This document shows positions 26,296 through 33,994 of a DNA stretch of 64,000 nt, in pieces (positions within the stretch are counted from its first letter, which is position 1; the number at the start of each line of letters is the position of its first letter). The position numbers and the translations under genes are program-made. The notes beneath the pieces were generated by a model. That model did not search any database. It was not told the DNA's origin and worked only from the letters and a program-made list of their open reading frames with translations. Origin of the DNA: CAYYTU01 sp964474655 (GTDB lineage: Bacteria > Chloroflexota > Anaerolineae > B4-G1); contig CAYYTU010000006.1 of NCBI GenBank assembly GCA_964474655.1, positions 1 through 64,000 of the forward strand, given 5' to 3'.

Positions 26296-26301
26296 TATAA
26301 T
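26296..26301 (+). promoter_or_regulatory. -10 box just upstream of the MshA-like gene
   Basis: A perfect TATAAT lies 11 bases before ATG 26313. The -35 region is poor. The predicted transcript would have a leader of only about five bases, so the gene may be read almost leaderless; no ribosome site is visible. Confidence 0.5.
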
Positions 26302-26312
26302 GCCTCCGGCCT

Positions 26313-27575
26313 ATGATGAAAAATACCCCTCACGCCAACGGATTTCGCATCGCAATGCTGAGCGTCCATACCTGTCCACTGGCCACACTGGGAGGCAAGC
26401 AGACCGGTGGGATGAATGTCTACGTGCGGGACCTATCGCGCGAGATGGCCCGCCGTGGACATCACATCGACGTCTACACCCGTTCGCAGAACCCAGAGAT
26501 CCCGCGCATCAGCCAGAAGATCGGCCACGGCGCGCGGGTGATTCATCTCCCGGCCGGCCCCGAACGACCGTACGACAAGCACTGCGTCTACGACCATCTG
26601 CTGGAGTTCGTGGAGGGTATCTTCGCTCAAGCGGAGACCGACGGTATCCGTTACGACCTCTTGCACAGCCACTACTGGCTTTCCGGCGCGGCGGCGCACG
26701 CGTTGCAACAGCGTTGGGATGCGCCGATTCTGCACATGTTCCACACGCTGGGCCGGATGAAGAACGAGGTGGCGCAGCGACCGGAGGAGCGTGAGACCAG
26801 CCGACGCATTGCGGTCGAAGAGGAAATCGTCCAGTTTGCCGACGCGCTGATCGCCGCCACGCCGCTGGAACAAGAGCAATTAGAAGAGCTCTACGGCGCG
26901 CCGAGGGAGCGCATCCGGGTCATCTCGCCCGGCGTCGATACCGCACGCTTCCACCCCATCCCGGTCGATCACGCCAAGAAGCGCATCGGCATCTGCCCAG
27001 ACACGCGTATGATTCTGTTCGTCGGACGCATCGAGCCGCTCAAGGGCATCGATCAGCTGCTGAGGGCCATCGTTCGGGTGGTGGAGCGGCATCCCGAGCT
27101 GCGCGAAGGGCTCTGCGTGCCGATCATAGGCGGCGATCCCAATCAGATCCACGAAGACGACGAGATGGTCCGTCTCCAGGCCCTACGAGAGAAGCTGGGC
27201 ATTGAGGATGTGGTCACCTTCCTGGGCTCCAGGGATCAAGACACGCTGCAGTATTACTATTCGGCGGCCGAGATGGTAGTGATGCCTTCGGATTATGAGA
27301 GCTTCGGGATGGTGGCGCTGGAGGCGATGGCCTGCGGCACGCCCGTGATCGCCTCTGACGTGGGCGGGCTGGCCTTCCTGGTGCGCGATGGACGCACCGG
27401 CTTCCGCGTGCCGGCCCGCGATACCGAGTCACTGGTCGAGAAGATCACGCTGCTGCTGACCGACGAGCTGCGCCGACGCCGCATTGGCCAGCGCGCGGCC
27501 TGCTGGGCCGAATCCTACGCCTGGTCCACCATCGCCGACCGCATCGAGGGAGTGTATGCTGAGCTGGTCGCGTGA
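26313..27575 (+). CDS. MshA-like GT4 glycosyltransferase
   Basis: A 420-residue GT-B glycosyltransferase. The N-terminal MLSVHTCPLA and TGGMNVYVRDLSREMARRG match MshA, which joins UDP-GlcNAc to inositol 3-phosphate. The Lys of PYDKH, Tyr of HSHYWLSG, Thr of MFHTLGRMKN and Arg of SRRIAVEEE fall where MshA binds the inositol phosphate. The donor-site E-x7-E is in ESFGMVALEAMACGTPVIA. Sucrose-phosphate-synthase-like GT4 enzymes share part of this pattern, so this is a supported inference. The MshC-like gene is nearby; MshB-like and MshD-like genes are not in the window. Confidence 0.72.
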   Translation: MMKNTPHANGFRIAMLSVHTCPLATLGGKQTGGMNVYVRDLSREMARRGHHIDVYTRSQNPEIPRISQKIGHGARVIHLPAGPERPYDKHCVYDHLLEFVEGIFAQAETDGIRYDLLHSHYWLSGAAAHALQQRWDAPILHMFHTLGRMKNEVAQRPEERETSRRIAVEEEIVQFADALIAATPLEQEQLEELYGAPRERIRVISPGVDTARFHPIPVDHAKKRIGICPDTRMILFVGRIEPLKGIDQLLRAIVRVVERHPELREGLCVPIIGGDPNQIHEDDEMVRLQALREKLGIEDVVTFLGSRDQDTLQYYYSAAEMVVMPSDYESFGMVALEAMACGTPVIASDVGGLAFLVRDGRTGFRVPARDTESLVEKITLLLTDELRRRRIGQRAACWAESYAWSTIADRIEGVYAELVA

Positions 27576-27786
27576 GCTAGAGACGCTTTATTTCAGCCAG
27601 TAATGGCGGGTAGGCTGCTTCATTGTTTCTACGACCGAGGATTACTTTCGGAGCGAGTCCCTCTTCCCCTGCCAGCTTCTTGGTGCTCGCCGCCGCCAAC
27701 CCACCCTACATCCCTCAACGACTGATCGTTTTTGATTGTCAAGTTCGGTAATTGGCCCATCCAAGTCGTTTCCGCTTTGCTCGGCT

Positions 27787-27854
27787 TGGATCGCCAGATC
27801 CAGGCCAAAAACAGGTGCATTTTGTCTTGCTAAGCCGCTGGATCTGGCGATCCA
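27787..27854. repeat. Inverted-repeat pair, core GGATCGCCAGATCC (first)
   Basis: TGGATCGCCAGATCCAG (27787-27803) and its exact reverse complement (27838-27854) enclose a 34-base loop: a perfect 17-bp stem. The same 14-base core recurs as a second pair at 28401-28477, which makes a REPIN-like unit likely. Confidence 0.75.
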
Positions 27855-28400
27855 GCAGGAGCGGGTGCGGGAGGGCTATTACTGGTTTTGATGGTCAAAA
27901 ATCGTTAGGGCAGGTTGGCCGCGGTTCATCCCGCCACTCTCCCGATCCGGTCATCTTCCCCTCAACCCTTTGGGCTCTCACATCGGATAACTGTAGCGGT
28001 CTACCTGCCACCAAGCTGTGGAGCAATGCTCCGATGAATCCCAGATTGAGAGCGCGAATGGGGGTGAATTCGTCTTTCCAGTGCTTGGTGCCGAACCTTA
28101 CGTGACGCAAAAAACGTGTCAATCTAACGCGCCGAGATTCTGAACCAAGCCTCAGAGGCTGTTTGAAAAATCAGAATTCACGCGGCTAACCTTGCGAAGG
28201 CTCCGATTTGACACCGATAACAGCAAGGTTTTCAGCAGAAGTAACGGATTTCAAGCATCGAGGTAAAAGTGACACACCGACTTTTCCACTGCTCACAGCC
28301 CTCGTCTCAAGGGCGGCTTATGCAACAAAATATCGCTTTTGAAGCCGTTTATAGCCCTAGTACATAGCGGCGGAAACCCTCCACCGGTTTACGCTCTCTA

Positions 28401-28477
28401 GGGATCGCCAGATCCCGGCTCTGCGGGACGAAATTTGCCCCCAAGCGGGGAGTTTTGGACGGGGATCTGGCGATCCC
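28401..28477. repeat. Inverted-repeat pair, core GGATCGCCAGATCC (second)
   Basis: GGGATCGCCAGATCCC (28401-28416) and its exact reverse complement (28462-28477) enclose a 45-base loop. It shares the 14-base core with the pair at 27787-27854 but not the loop sequence. Confidence 0.75.
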
Positions 28478-28644
28478 CTTCGAGCACAAACTGATGGGAA
28501 ACGTCTGCCGAGCTGTACCAGGACGCCCCGGGGACGGTGGCTTTGAGCGGGTAGGTGCGACTTTTACCCTAATGCGATTTCAAACACAAGAGTTGCCGCC
28601 AAGCCTTCACAAGGTTCCCCATAACGCATGTTCAAACACGCTCT

Positions 28645-28842
28645 CAAAGCTCCACTGGCTTTTCGCCAAAGCTCCACTGACTTCACACCAAAGCTCCACT
28701 GACTTTACACCAAAGCTCCACTGACTTTTCGCCAAAGCTCCACTGGCTTTTCACCAAAGCTCCACTGACTTTTCACCAAAGCTCCACTGGCTTTTCACCA
28801 AAGCTCCACTGACTTTACACCAGAGCTCCACTGATTTTACAT
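28645..28842. repeat. 22-bp tandem repeat, nine units
   Basis: Nine head-to-tail units of exactly 22 bp, each opening CAAAGCTCCACTG (last unit CAGAGCTCCACTG) with variation limited to a few positions near the unit end (CGC, CAC, ACAC). The 22-bp period shifts the reading frame each unit, and short frames across it end inside the array, so it is not a protein repeat. There are no spacers, so it is not CRISPR. Confidence 0.9.
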
Positions 28843-28882
28843 CAGCCCTTGCCGACGAATGAATTCGACGGCTAACACGGAA

Positions 28883-28965
28883 AACCCGTTGAAAACGGGT
28901 TCTGCACGCCGTTTCAGTGCGTTTTCAACGCACTTCTCGTAGTAGCCAGCGGTTTCAACCGTTGG
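28883..28965. repeat. Three consecutive compact hairpins
   Basis: AACCCGTT-gaa-AACGGGTT (28883-28901), GTGCGTT-ttc-AACGCAC (28917-28933) and CCAGCGGTT-tc-AACCGTTGG (28946-28965). All share a GTT/AAC loop closure with a 2-3 base loop but have different stems. They could form structured RNA or be protein-binding or replication-pausing sites. No gene surrounds them. Confidence 0.65.
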
Positions 28966-29074
28966 CGAGCGAATGGAATCTATTACCGGATTATTTTCTT
29001 AAAGTTCATGTAACCCCGCCACTGGTGGGATTTACACAAGAAATAGCACGCCCAAGCATCTTCCCGTCTAAGTC

Positions 29075-29091
29075 GGGGGTTGCAAACCCCC
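29075..29091. repeat. Compact GTT/AAC hairpin
   Basis: GGGGGTT and AACCCCC pair around the 3-base loop gca. It has the same architecture as the hairpins at 28883-28965 and 20128-20144. The bases from here to the terminator at 29211 hold no gene. Confidence 0.55.
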
Positions 29092-29210
29092 TCTGAGCGG
29101 GGGAAACGCTTACAAAGAAAATAGTGTCCGGGGAGCCAAACTTAGTTTATTTCCTAATGCGCTGTAGTGTTTCGTAGGTGCCAGGCGCCTCTACCGGCTA
29201 CCTGAAGACA

Positions 29211-29244
29211 AAGAGACCAGGTTTTGGGCAGAACCCGGTCTCTT
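29211..29244 (-). terminator. Terminator of the lamin-tail/PLD gene
   Basis: On the minus strand AAGAGACC and GGTCTCTT close a hairpin extended by GGTT/AACC across one mismatch, followed by TTTGTCTTC. It lies 55 bases after the stop of the minus-strand gene ending at 29299. Confidence 0.7.
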
Positions 29245-29298
29245 ACTCGGCTGATCGTCTTGTGATCAACACCCAGCGCAGCGAAGCCTCTGACCCGC

Positions 29299-32200
29299 TC
29301 ACGGAGCGGCGACGTAACCCGGCGAGGGGTTGTAGCTGATGTAGAAGTCGTCGCCGCAGTGGTCGCTATCGGTATCCGGCGGATAGCGCTTGAGCGCGAC
29401 GTCCCACGGGAACGTATCCCCGGCGTCGATGGGATAGGGCACGACACCCACCCGCTGCTCGCCGCCCCAGGCCACACTGTCCACGATGGCGCCGTCGCCC
29501 TGCGTCAGCACCACCTCGTCCGCCACGTTCCCCAGCGCCAGGCCAAAGCCGTCCCACGCTCCCGCCGGCTCCAGGGTCGGCACAGCCTCATCAACAGTGT
29601 AGCCCTCCGGGCAGAGCGCCAGCTCGTATTGCGGGTTCTGGCCATGCGCCTCGGCGAAGCGCTGCGCACATTGGGCCACTACCAACACCTGTCGCGGAAG
29701 CATCTCGGCGTCGGGTGGGAAAACGTACCGTCCATCGCCGTAATCGCCCAAAGCGACAGCATCTCCCAGCGTCCATTCTGCAATACTCACCGCCGGGCCG
29801 GGGTTGTAAAGCTCGATCCATTCGCCGCCGGTATCGTCACCACCAGGGTTGATGAAGACCTCGGTGATGAGCGGATAGTCGGCCGGGCCGATGTACCCGC
29901 GCATCAGCACGGGCAGATAAAGATGGGCCACGTAGGGTGGGCGTCCCAGCGCCCAGTCGTGCTCGAAGACGTCCATCGTCCAGTCATAGCCCTCCGGCGA
30001 GCGGAATTGGAGCGCGACCTCGCGATTGTTCTTGTTGGCGTTCTCGCTGCCGTTGATGCTGCCCACGTGTACCCAGCGCTCGTCGCCTATGCGGGCCAGG
30101 AAGACCTTAGCGTGGACGCCGGAGCCGGTCGGGTTCCCCAGGCGACAGGTGAGCGACAGCCCTTCCGCGCCGGCGCGCTCGTTGAGCAGCCGACAGGTGG
30201 TCTCGTTGCTCCCGTCATCGTAGAAGCTATCCAGGAGCAAGCGGACCTCGACGCCGCGCCGCGCCGCCGCGATCAGCGCCTGCGGGCGTGGATTCAGCCC
30301 CGCCTTGCCCACCCCGGCGGTCCAGGTGTAAGGCTCGTTCAGCTGCATTGCGACGATAGCGTCGCCACTCCCAGCACGGTCCAACAGCCCCAGCAGGCCA
30401 TCGCTATCGCGCAGCGCGTTCTCCGGCGCCTGGATCACGGCAACGTCGGACGCTGTGGTCGCCAGCGGTTGGCTGAACGGAGCGGTGTAGGTGGTCCAAT
30501 CGGGCTCCGGCAGCGGGATGAAGCCCGGATCGTCCAGCACCAACGGATGTGTGCCGTAGGGCACCAGATCGGCGTGGTGGGCCAGATCCAGGTCGTGGGT
30601 AAAGATGCGCCGGAGGTGAGCCGCCAGGTCGCGACTTTCCGCCACCGCCACGAAACCACGATGGCCCATCGTGCCGTTATCCTTGCGGTCGGCGGGCATC
30701 GCCGAGGGGTTGAAGTTCTCCGTGCTGACCAGCGCTGTTTCTCCGTCCACAAGGGCGAACTTGGCGTGTTGGTAGCGATAGCGGGTCGCGTCGCCGTGCA
30801 TGAAGTAGACCGCGCCGTTGGGATGCTGGTGAACCTGCTCAGCGATCCAGAGGCCGTTGCTCCGATCCTGGCCGAACCAACCAACCGGTGCGCCCTCCAA
30901 AAGCATCGTGATCGCGACGCCAGCCTGGAGGCGCTCGGCAAGTACGTCGTAGAGCGCGACGCTTTCGACGGTGTATCCCTCCAGCAGGATACTTTCCTGC
31001 GCCGCCTCGAACGTCTGGGCGGTGAGCGCGAACGCACCGTCGGGGGCAGTGGTCAGGGTGATGGGCGCGGTGGACGTCGCCACGGCGGGCGCAAAGAACG
31101 TCTCCAGATCCCAACCGGGATAGCGCAGCTTGCGCCCGTCGATCGGGTCATCGGGATCCTGGGCCCAGTCGGCGGCGGTATCCGTATTGGGCACGGGCAA
31201 GCCGGTGGCTTGATCCAGCTTGCGGTAGAGGACTTGACCAGCGCCGTAGCCCCGGTAAGGATAAGATACCGCGTCACCGCGCCAGCCCTGCATGGCGGTG
31301 CCGTCGCCATAGGCCAGGGCGTCGATCACGTCGCCGTCAGCGTCCAGCAGATAGGCCGCCTCGCCGCGGTCGGTGAAGCCAGGCCAATAGTTCCAGGAGG
31401 CATGGTCAGGCGCGAAGCCCCAAATTTCTTCGAAGCTGTGGTAGCTTTGCGCCAGCCAGAGGATGCGTCCTGGGCCGATGGAGGTGTCGCCTGGAAGGCG
31501 CAAGCCGCTCTGCCCAACCCCGTCGCTCAGCCACCAGCCGCCCACGGAGGCGGTGTAAGGGCTCTGGTTGATGAGCGCCGCGGCCTCGTAGCTGCCGCCG
31601 TAGTTGGCCGGGGCCAGGGTGTAGAGGCGGACGTAAGGCGCGACCGGCGCGCTCCAGGTATCGCTTTCGGTACGACCCGACTGCTCGGTAGCTGTTACCA
31701 CGTTGGTCACCGTCCCGGAGAGCTCTTCGGCGGCCCGCAGCGTCAGCGTGATAGAGTCGAGTGTGCCGCTCGGCAGGTCGCCCACGGACCAGCGCAAGGT
31801 GCGGGGTGCGATTTGCTCGAAGATGAAGGAGGAGGTCTGGGTCACAAACGTCAATCCGGACGGTAGCACGTCGGTGACGACCACGCCGACGCTGGTCGTG
31901 CGACCGGTGTTGCTCACCTGGATATGACCGGTGAGCGTGAGTCCGGCGGTGGCGACGGGCGGCCCGTGCTTCACTAGCGTCAGGCCGGGGACGGCGTAGC
32001 AGGAGTTTCGCGCCTTCGGCGTGCCGTTGATGGGATTGCCGTCGGCGTCGAGGCCGTTGCGGGTGACGCCATCGTTGGTACACCAGTTATCGTCGCTGTC
32101 GGGCGCGGTGGGATCGACGCGCTCCATCGTAGCCTTGGGCTCGGTATTACTCCCGGCTGCCCAACCGTTATCGCCCCGCTCAGCATTGGCGGTATCAACG

Positions 32201-32619
32201 GTCACCCCGCTGCTACCCGTGAGTGTGATCATTTCTCCGTCATTACGCAAATTTCCACTGAGCTGCTGGTCAATCGGGGGCTGAGTACCAGTGAAGGTAT
32301 CGGATTCCATCGCCAAAAGATAGTAACCACCGGACGGGACTGTGCCCGTAAGAATGGCCAGGACGTCGTTACTGTCACTCAATCTCCAATCCTGCAGATC
32401 AATCTGATTGTCGGTCGTGTTGTATAATTCAAGCCATTCATATTGGTAACTTGCACCAGTGCCCATCCAAGCCACCTCGTTGATAACCACGTCGAGCGCC
32501 TCGGCCGAGCCTGCCTCGGTGTGGGCGGCCTGCGACGGGGCCCGTAGCCCACCCATCACCGCCGCCACGACTGCCAGGCCCAACAGACAAGCTCCTATCA
32601 ACCACACCCTGCGACACAT
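29299..32619 (-). CDS. Secreted multi-domain lamin-tail / phospholipase-D-like protein
   Basis: A 1106-residue exported protein. The signal peptide covers residues 1-30. A lamin-tail domain follows (VINEVAWMGTG, WLELYN), then a DUF11 adhesion-type module near residue 215 (GHIQVSNTGRTTSVGVVV). A second lamin-tail-like domain spans about 340-500. Two PLD half-sites come next: HAKFALVDGETALVSTENF, a full HxK-x4-D motif, and HAKVFLARIGDERWVHVGS, where the Asp is displaced. A third lamin-tail domain (ITEVFINPGGDD, WIELYNPG) ends the protein. Lamin-tail domains are often found with exported nucleases and phosphatases, so an extracellular nuclease or phospholipase is likely, with the second active-site half degenerate. 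No anchor is seen. Confidence 0.85.
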   Translation of the reverse strand: MCRRVWLIGACLLGLAVVAAVMGGLRAPSQAAHTEAGSAEALDVVINEVAWMGTGASYQYEWLELYNTTDNQIDLQDWRLSDSNDVLAILTGTVPSGGYYLLAMESDTFTGTQPPIDQQLSGNLRNDGEMITLTGSSGVTVDTANAERGDNGWAAGSNTEPKATMERVDPTAPDSDDNWCTNDGVTRNGLDADGNPINGTPKARNSCYAVPGLTLVKHGPPVATAGLTLTGHIQVSNTGRTTSVGVVVTDVLPSGLTFVTQTSSFIFEQIAPRTLRWSVGDLPSGTLDSITLTLRAAEELSGTVTNVVTATEQSGRTESDTWSAPVAPYVRLYTLAPANYGGSYEAAALINQSPYTASVGGWWLSDGVGQSGLRLPGDTSIGPGRILWLAQSYHSFEEIWGFAPDHASWNYWPGFTDRGEAAYLLDADGDVIDALAYGDGTAMQGWRGDAVSYPYRGYGAGQVLYRKLDQATGLPVPNTDTAADWAQDPDDPIDGRKLRYPGWDLETFFAPAVATSTAPITLTTAPDGAFALTAQTFEAAQESILLEGYTVESVALYDVLAERLQAGVAITMLLEGAPVGWFGQDRSNGLWIAEQVHQHPNGAVYFMHGDATRYRYQHAKFALVDGETALVSTENFNPSAMPADRKDNGTMGHRGFVAVAESRDLAAHLRRIFTHDLDLAHHADLVPYGTHPLVLDDPGFIPLPEPDWTTYTAPFSQPLATTASDVAVIQAPENALRDSDGLLGLLDRAGSGDAIVAMQLNEPYTWTAGVGKAGLNPRPQALIAAARRGVEVRLLLDSFYDDGSNETTCRLLNERAGAEGLSLTCRLGNPTGSGVHAKVFLARIGDERWVHVGSINGSENANKNNREVALQFRSPEGYDWTMDVFEHDWALGRPPYVAHLYLPVLMRGYIGPADYPLITEVFINPGGDDTGGEWIELYNPGPAVSIAEWTLGDAVALGDYGDGRYVFPPDAEMLPRQVLVVAQCAQRFAEAHGQNPQYELALCPEGYTVDEAVPTLEPAGAWDGFGLALGNVADEVVLTQGDGAIVDSVAWGGEQRVGVVPYPIDAGDTFPWDVALKRYPPDTDSDHCGDDFYISYNPSPGYVAAP

Positions 32620-32808
32620 CGTCTTCCTCCTGCTCCTTTTTTTCGCTGCCTGCTATCATTAAGACGAGACGTTGAGCTAAACCAGACTTCCGAGTTCTGT
32701 TTGCAGGGGAACAAATCGACCTGGCCCACCTTCTGGATTGGATAGGTAGCCTCCGAAAATGAACCCGGAGACTTCGAAAGCCTATCGAAACGAATGCTCG
32801 TTGTACTG

Positions 32809-33849
32809 CTAACTGCTCGAAGGCTCTGCTTCCGAGAGGATGTCGCCCTGCTGCAGCGCCTCCTTCGAGACCGGAGCCGCCTCCTGATGTCGCTGCCATT
32901 GGTAGTATCCGCCCAGCGCTACCAGCGGCAGCGCCACCGTCAGCCCCAGGAACCACCACGGGGCCAGCCGCGGCTGGGCCGAGAAACGATCCAGATTGAA
33001 CAAAATCAGCGCCACGGCGATCCAGACAGCGAGGAAGTTGGGGATGGCGTCGCCGGAGCGGATCAGCTGCAGGCCGATGGTACGCTGGCGCGTGAAGGGA
33101 TAGAGCAAGTTGCTGCCCATAAAACCAATCTGATCCTCCAGGATGTGGCCCGTCATCCCCAGCGCGACCACCAGCCCGGCCCATAGCGGTGTACGGGTGA
33201 CCTCGCCGCCGATCAGCAGCTGCAGCAACGCTACGACGCCGGCGGTCCCAAGACCCAGCGCCGTCGCCAGCGTCAGGCTGTGGGACCAGCGGCGGTGCCA
33301 GGCGAGGAAGCAGACGCGCAGCCGATCATCCCGACGCTCGAAGGTAAACGTGGGCCCGCTGAAGATATCGACCGCGATCTCGTCGTCGTAGGTGTGCACC
33401 AGCGGCGCGTCGACGGCGACCCGCACGGACGTCGCCTCCTCCGGCGTCGAATCGGGCAGCGGCGTCTGGCCCGTGTCCACGATCGGCCCCACGCGCACGG
33501 CGATGGTGCCCTGCTCCGGCTGGAAGCGGATGGTGTATCGGCGCCAGGCATCCGGTCCCAGCCGGACGGTGTGGAGCTTGACGCGCTGTGACTCACCGGT
33601 TTCGTAGACTCGCCGCATAGCTGCAGCGAGCTGCTCGGCGACCTGATGGGCGTTCGGCTGCGGGCCGGGATCAATCGCCACATCGTACCGCTCGAAGTAG
33701 CGCACAAAGCGGAAGTCAAGCGTATCCGGCAGAATTCCTGCGATCCCGCCCAGCACCGGCAGGAGTGAGCCATCGGCCGCGCGCTCCACCACCTCCGGAA
33801 AGCACGTCGCGATAGCAACGCCGGTGACGAAGTGAGCGATGCCCTTCAT
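32809..33849 (-). CDS. DUF457/YdjM-type membrane-bound metal-dependent hydrolase
   Basis: A 346-residue membrane protein. The N-terminus MKGIAHFVTGVAIATCFPE and GGIAGILPDTLDF carry the His and Asp residues of the YdjM/DUF457 (putative metal-dependent hydrolase) family; HRRWSHSL and MTGHILEDQIGFMGSN are its later metal motifs. A roughly 130-residue soluble domain of unknown fold (about residues 55-185) is inserted between the first and second parts, an unusual enlargement for the family. The ATG at 33849 is chosen because GGAGG precedes it; the frame extends 17 codons further. Confidence 0.75.
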   Translation of the reverse strand: MKGIAHFVTGVAIATCFPEVVERAADGSLLPVLGGIAGILPDTLDFRFVRYFERYDVAIDPGPQPNAHQVAEQLAAAMRRVYETGESQRVKLHTVRLGPDAWRRYTIRFQPEQGTIAVRVGPIVDTGQTPLPDSTPEEATSVRVAVDAPLVHTYDDEIAVDIFSGPTFTFERRDDRLRVCFLAWHRRWSHSLTLATALGLGTAGVVALLQLLIGGEVTRTPLWAGLVVALGMTGHILEDQIGFMGSNLLYPFTRQRTIGLQLIRSGDAIPNFLAVWIAVALILFNLDRFSAQPRLAPWWFLGLTVALPLVALGGYYQWQRHQEAAPVSKEALQQGDILSEAEPSSS

Positions 33850-33994
33850 AACGTCCTCCAAGTGGAATAAGAGTAACCGAGAATGCTCTTGTGCTGGCAT
33901 AGAGGGTGAAACCCCGAGCTACAGTTAGCAAGGTTGCTGAAAAGCGCTTCGCAGACATAGATGCCGTTGATGACGGGTTAATAATCATTCGTCA

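Larger units (their letters stand above)
27576..28640. other. Gene-poor tract with possible transposase remnant
   Basis: No intact gene is recognised. A minus-strand frame (27895-28122, 75 codons) beginning MTRFLRHVRFGTKHWKDEF and a following short frame look like leftovers of a larger protein rather than chance, because they are not GC-shadow-like. I cannot name the family. Two inverted-repeat pairs with core GGATCGCCAGATCC sit at both ends of the tract. Confidence 0.4.

Noticed and set aside
28455..28724. Short plus-strand frame entering the tandem repeat
   Set aside because: It starts in the GGATCTGGCGATCC palindrome and ends inside the array. The 22-bp period shifts frame every unit, so no stable protein repeat exists.
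28645..28842. Possible CRISPR array
   Set aside because: Units abut with no spacers and differ only by scattered substitutions, so this is a tandem repeat. No cas genes are nearby.
29359..31866. 835-codon plus-strand open frame
   Set aside because: Antisense to the lamin-tail/PLD gene. Its translation has no domain pattern, and the sense strand has clear HKD and lamin-tail motifs.
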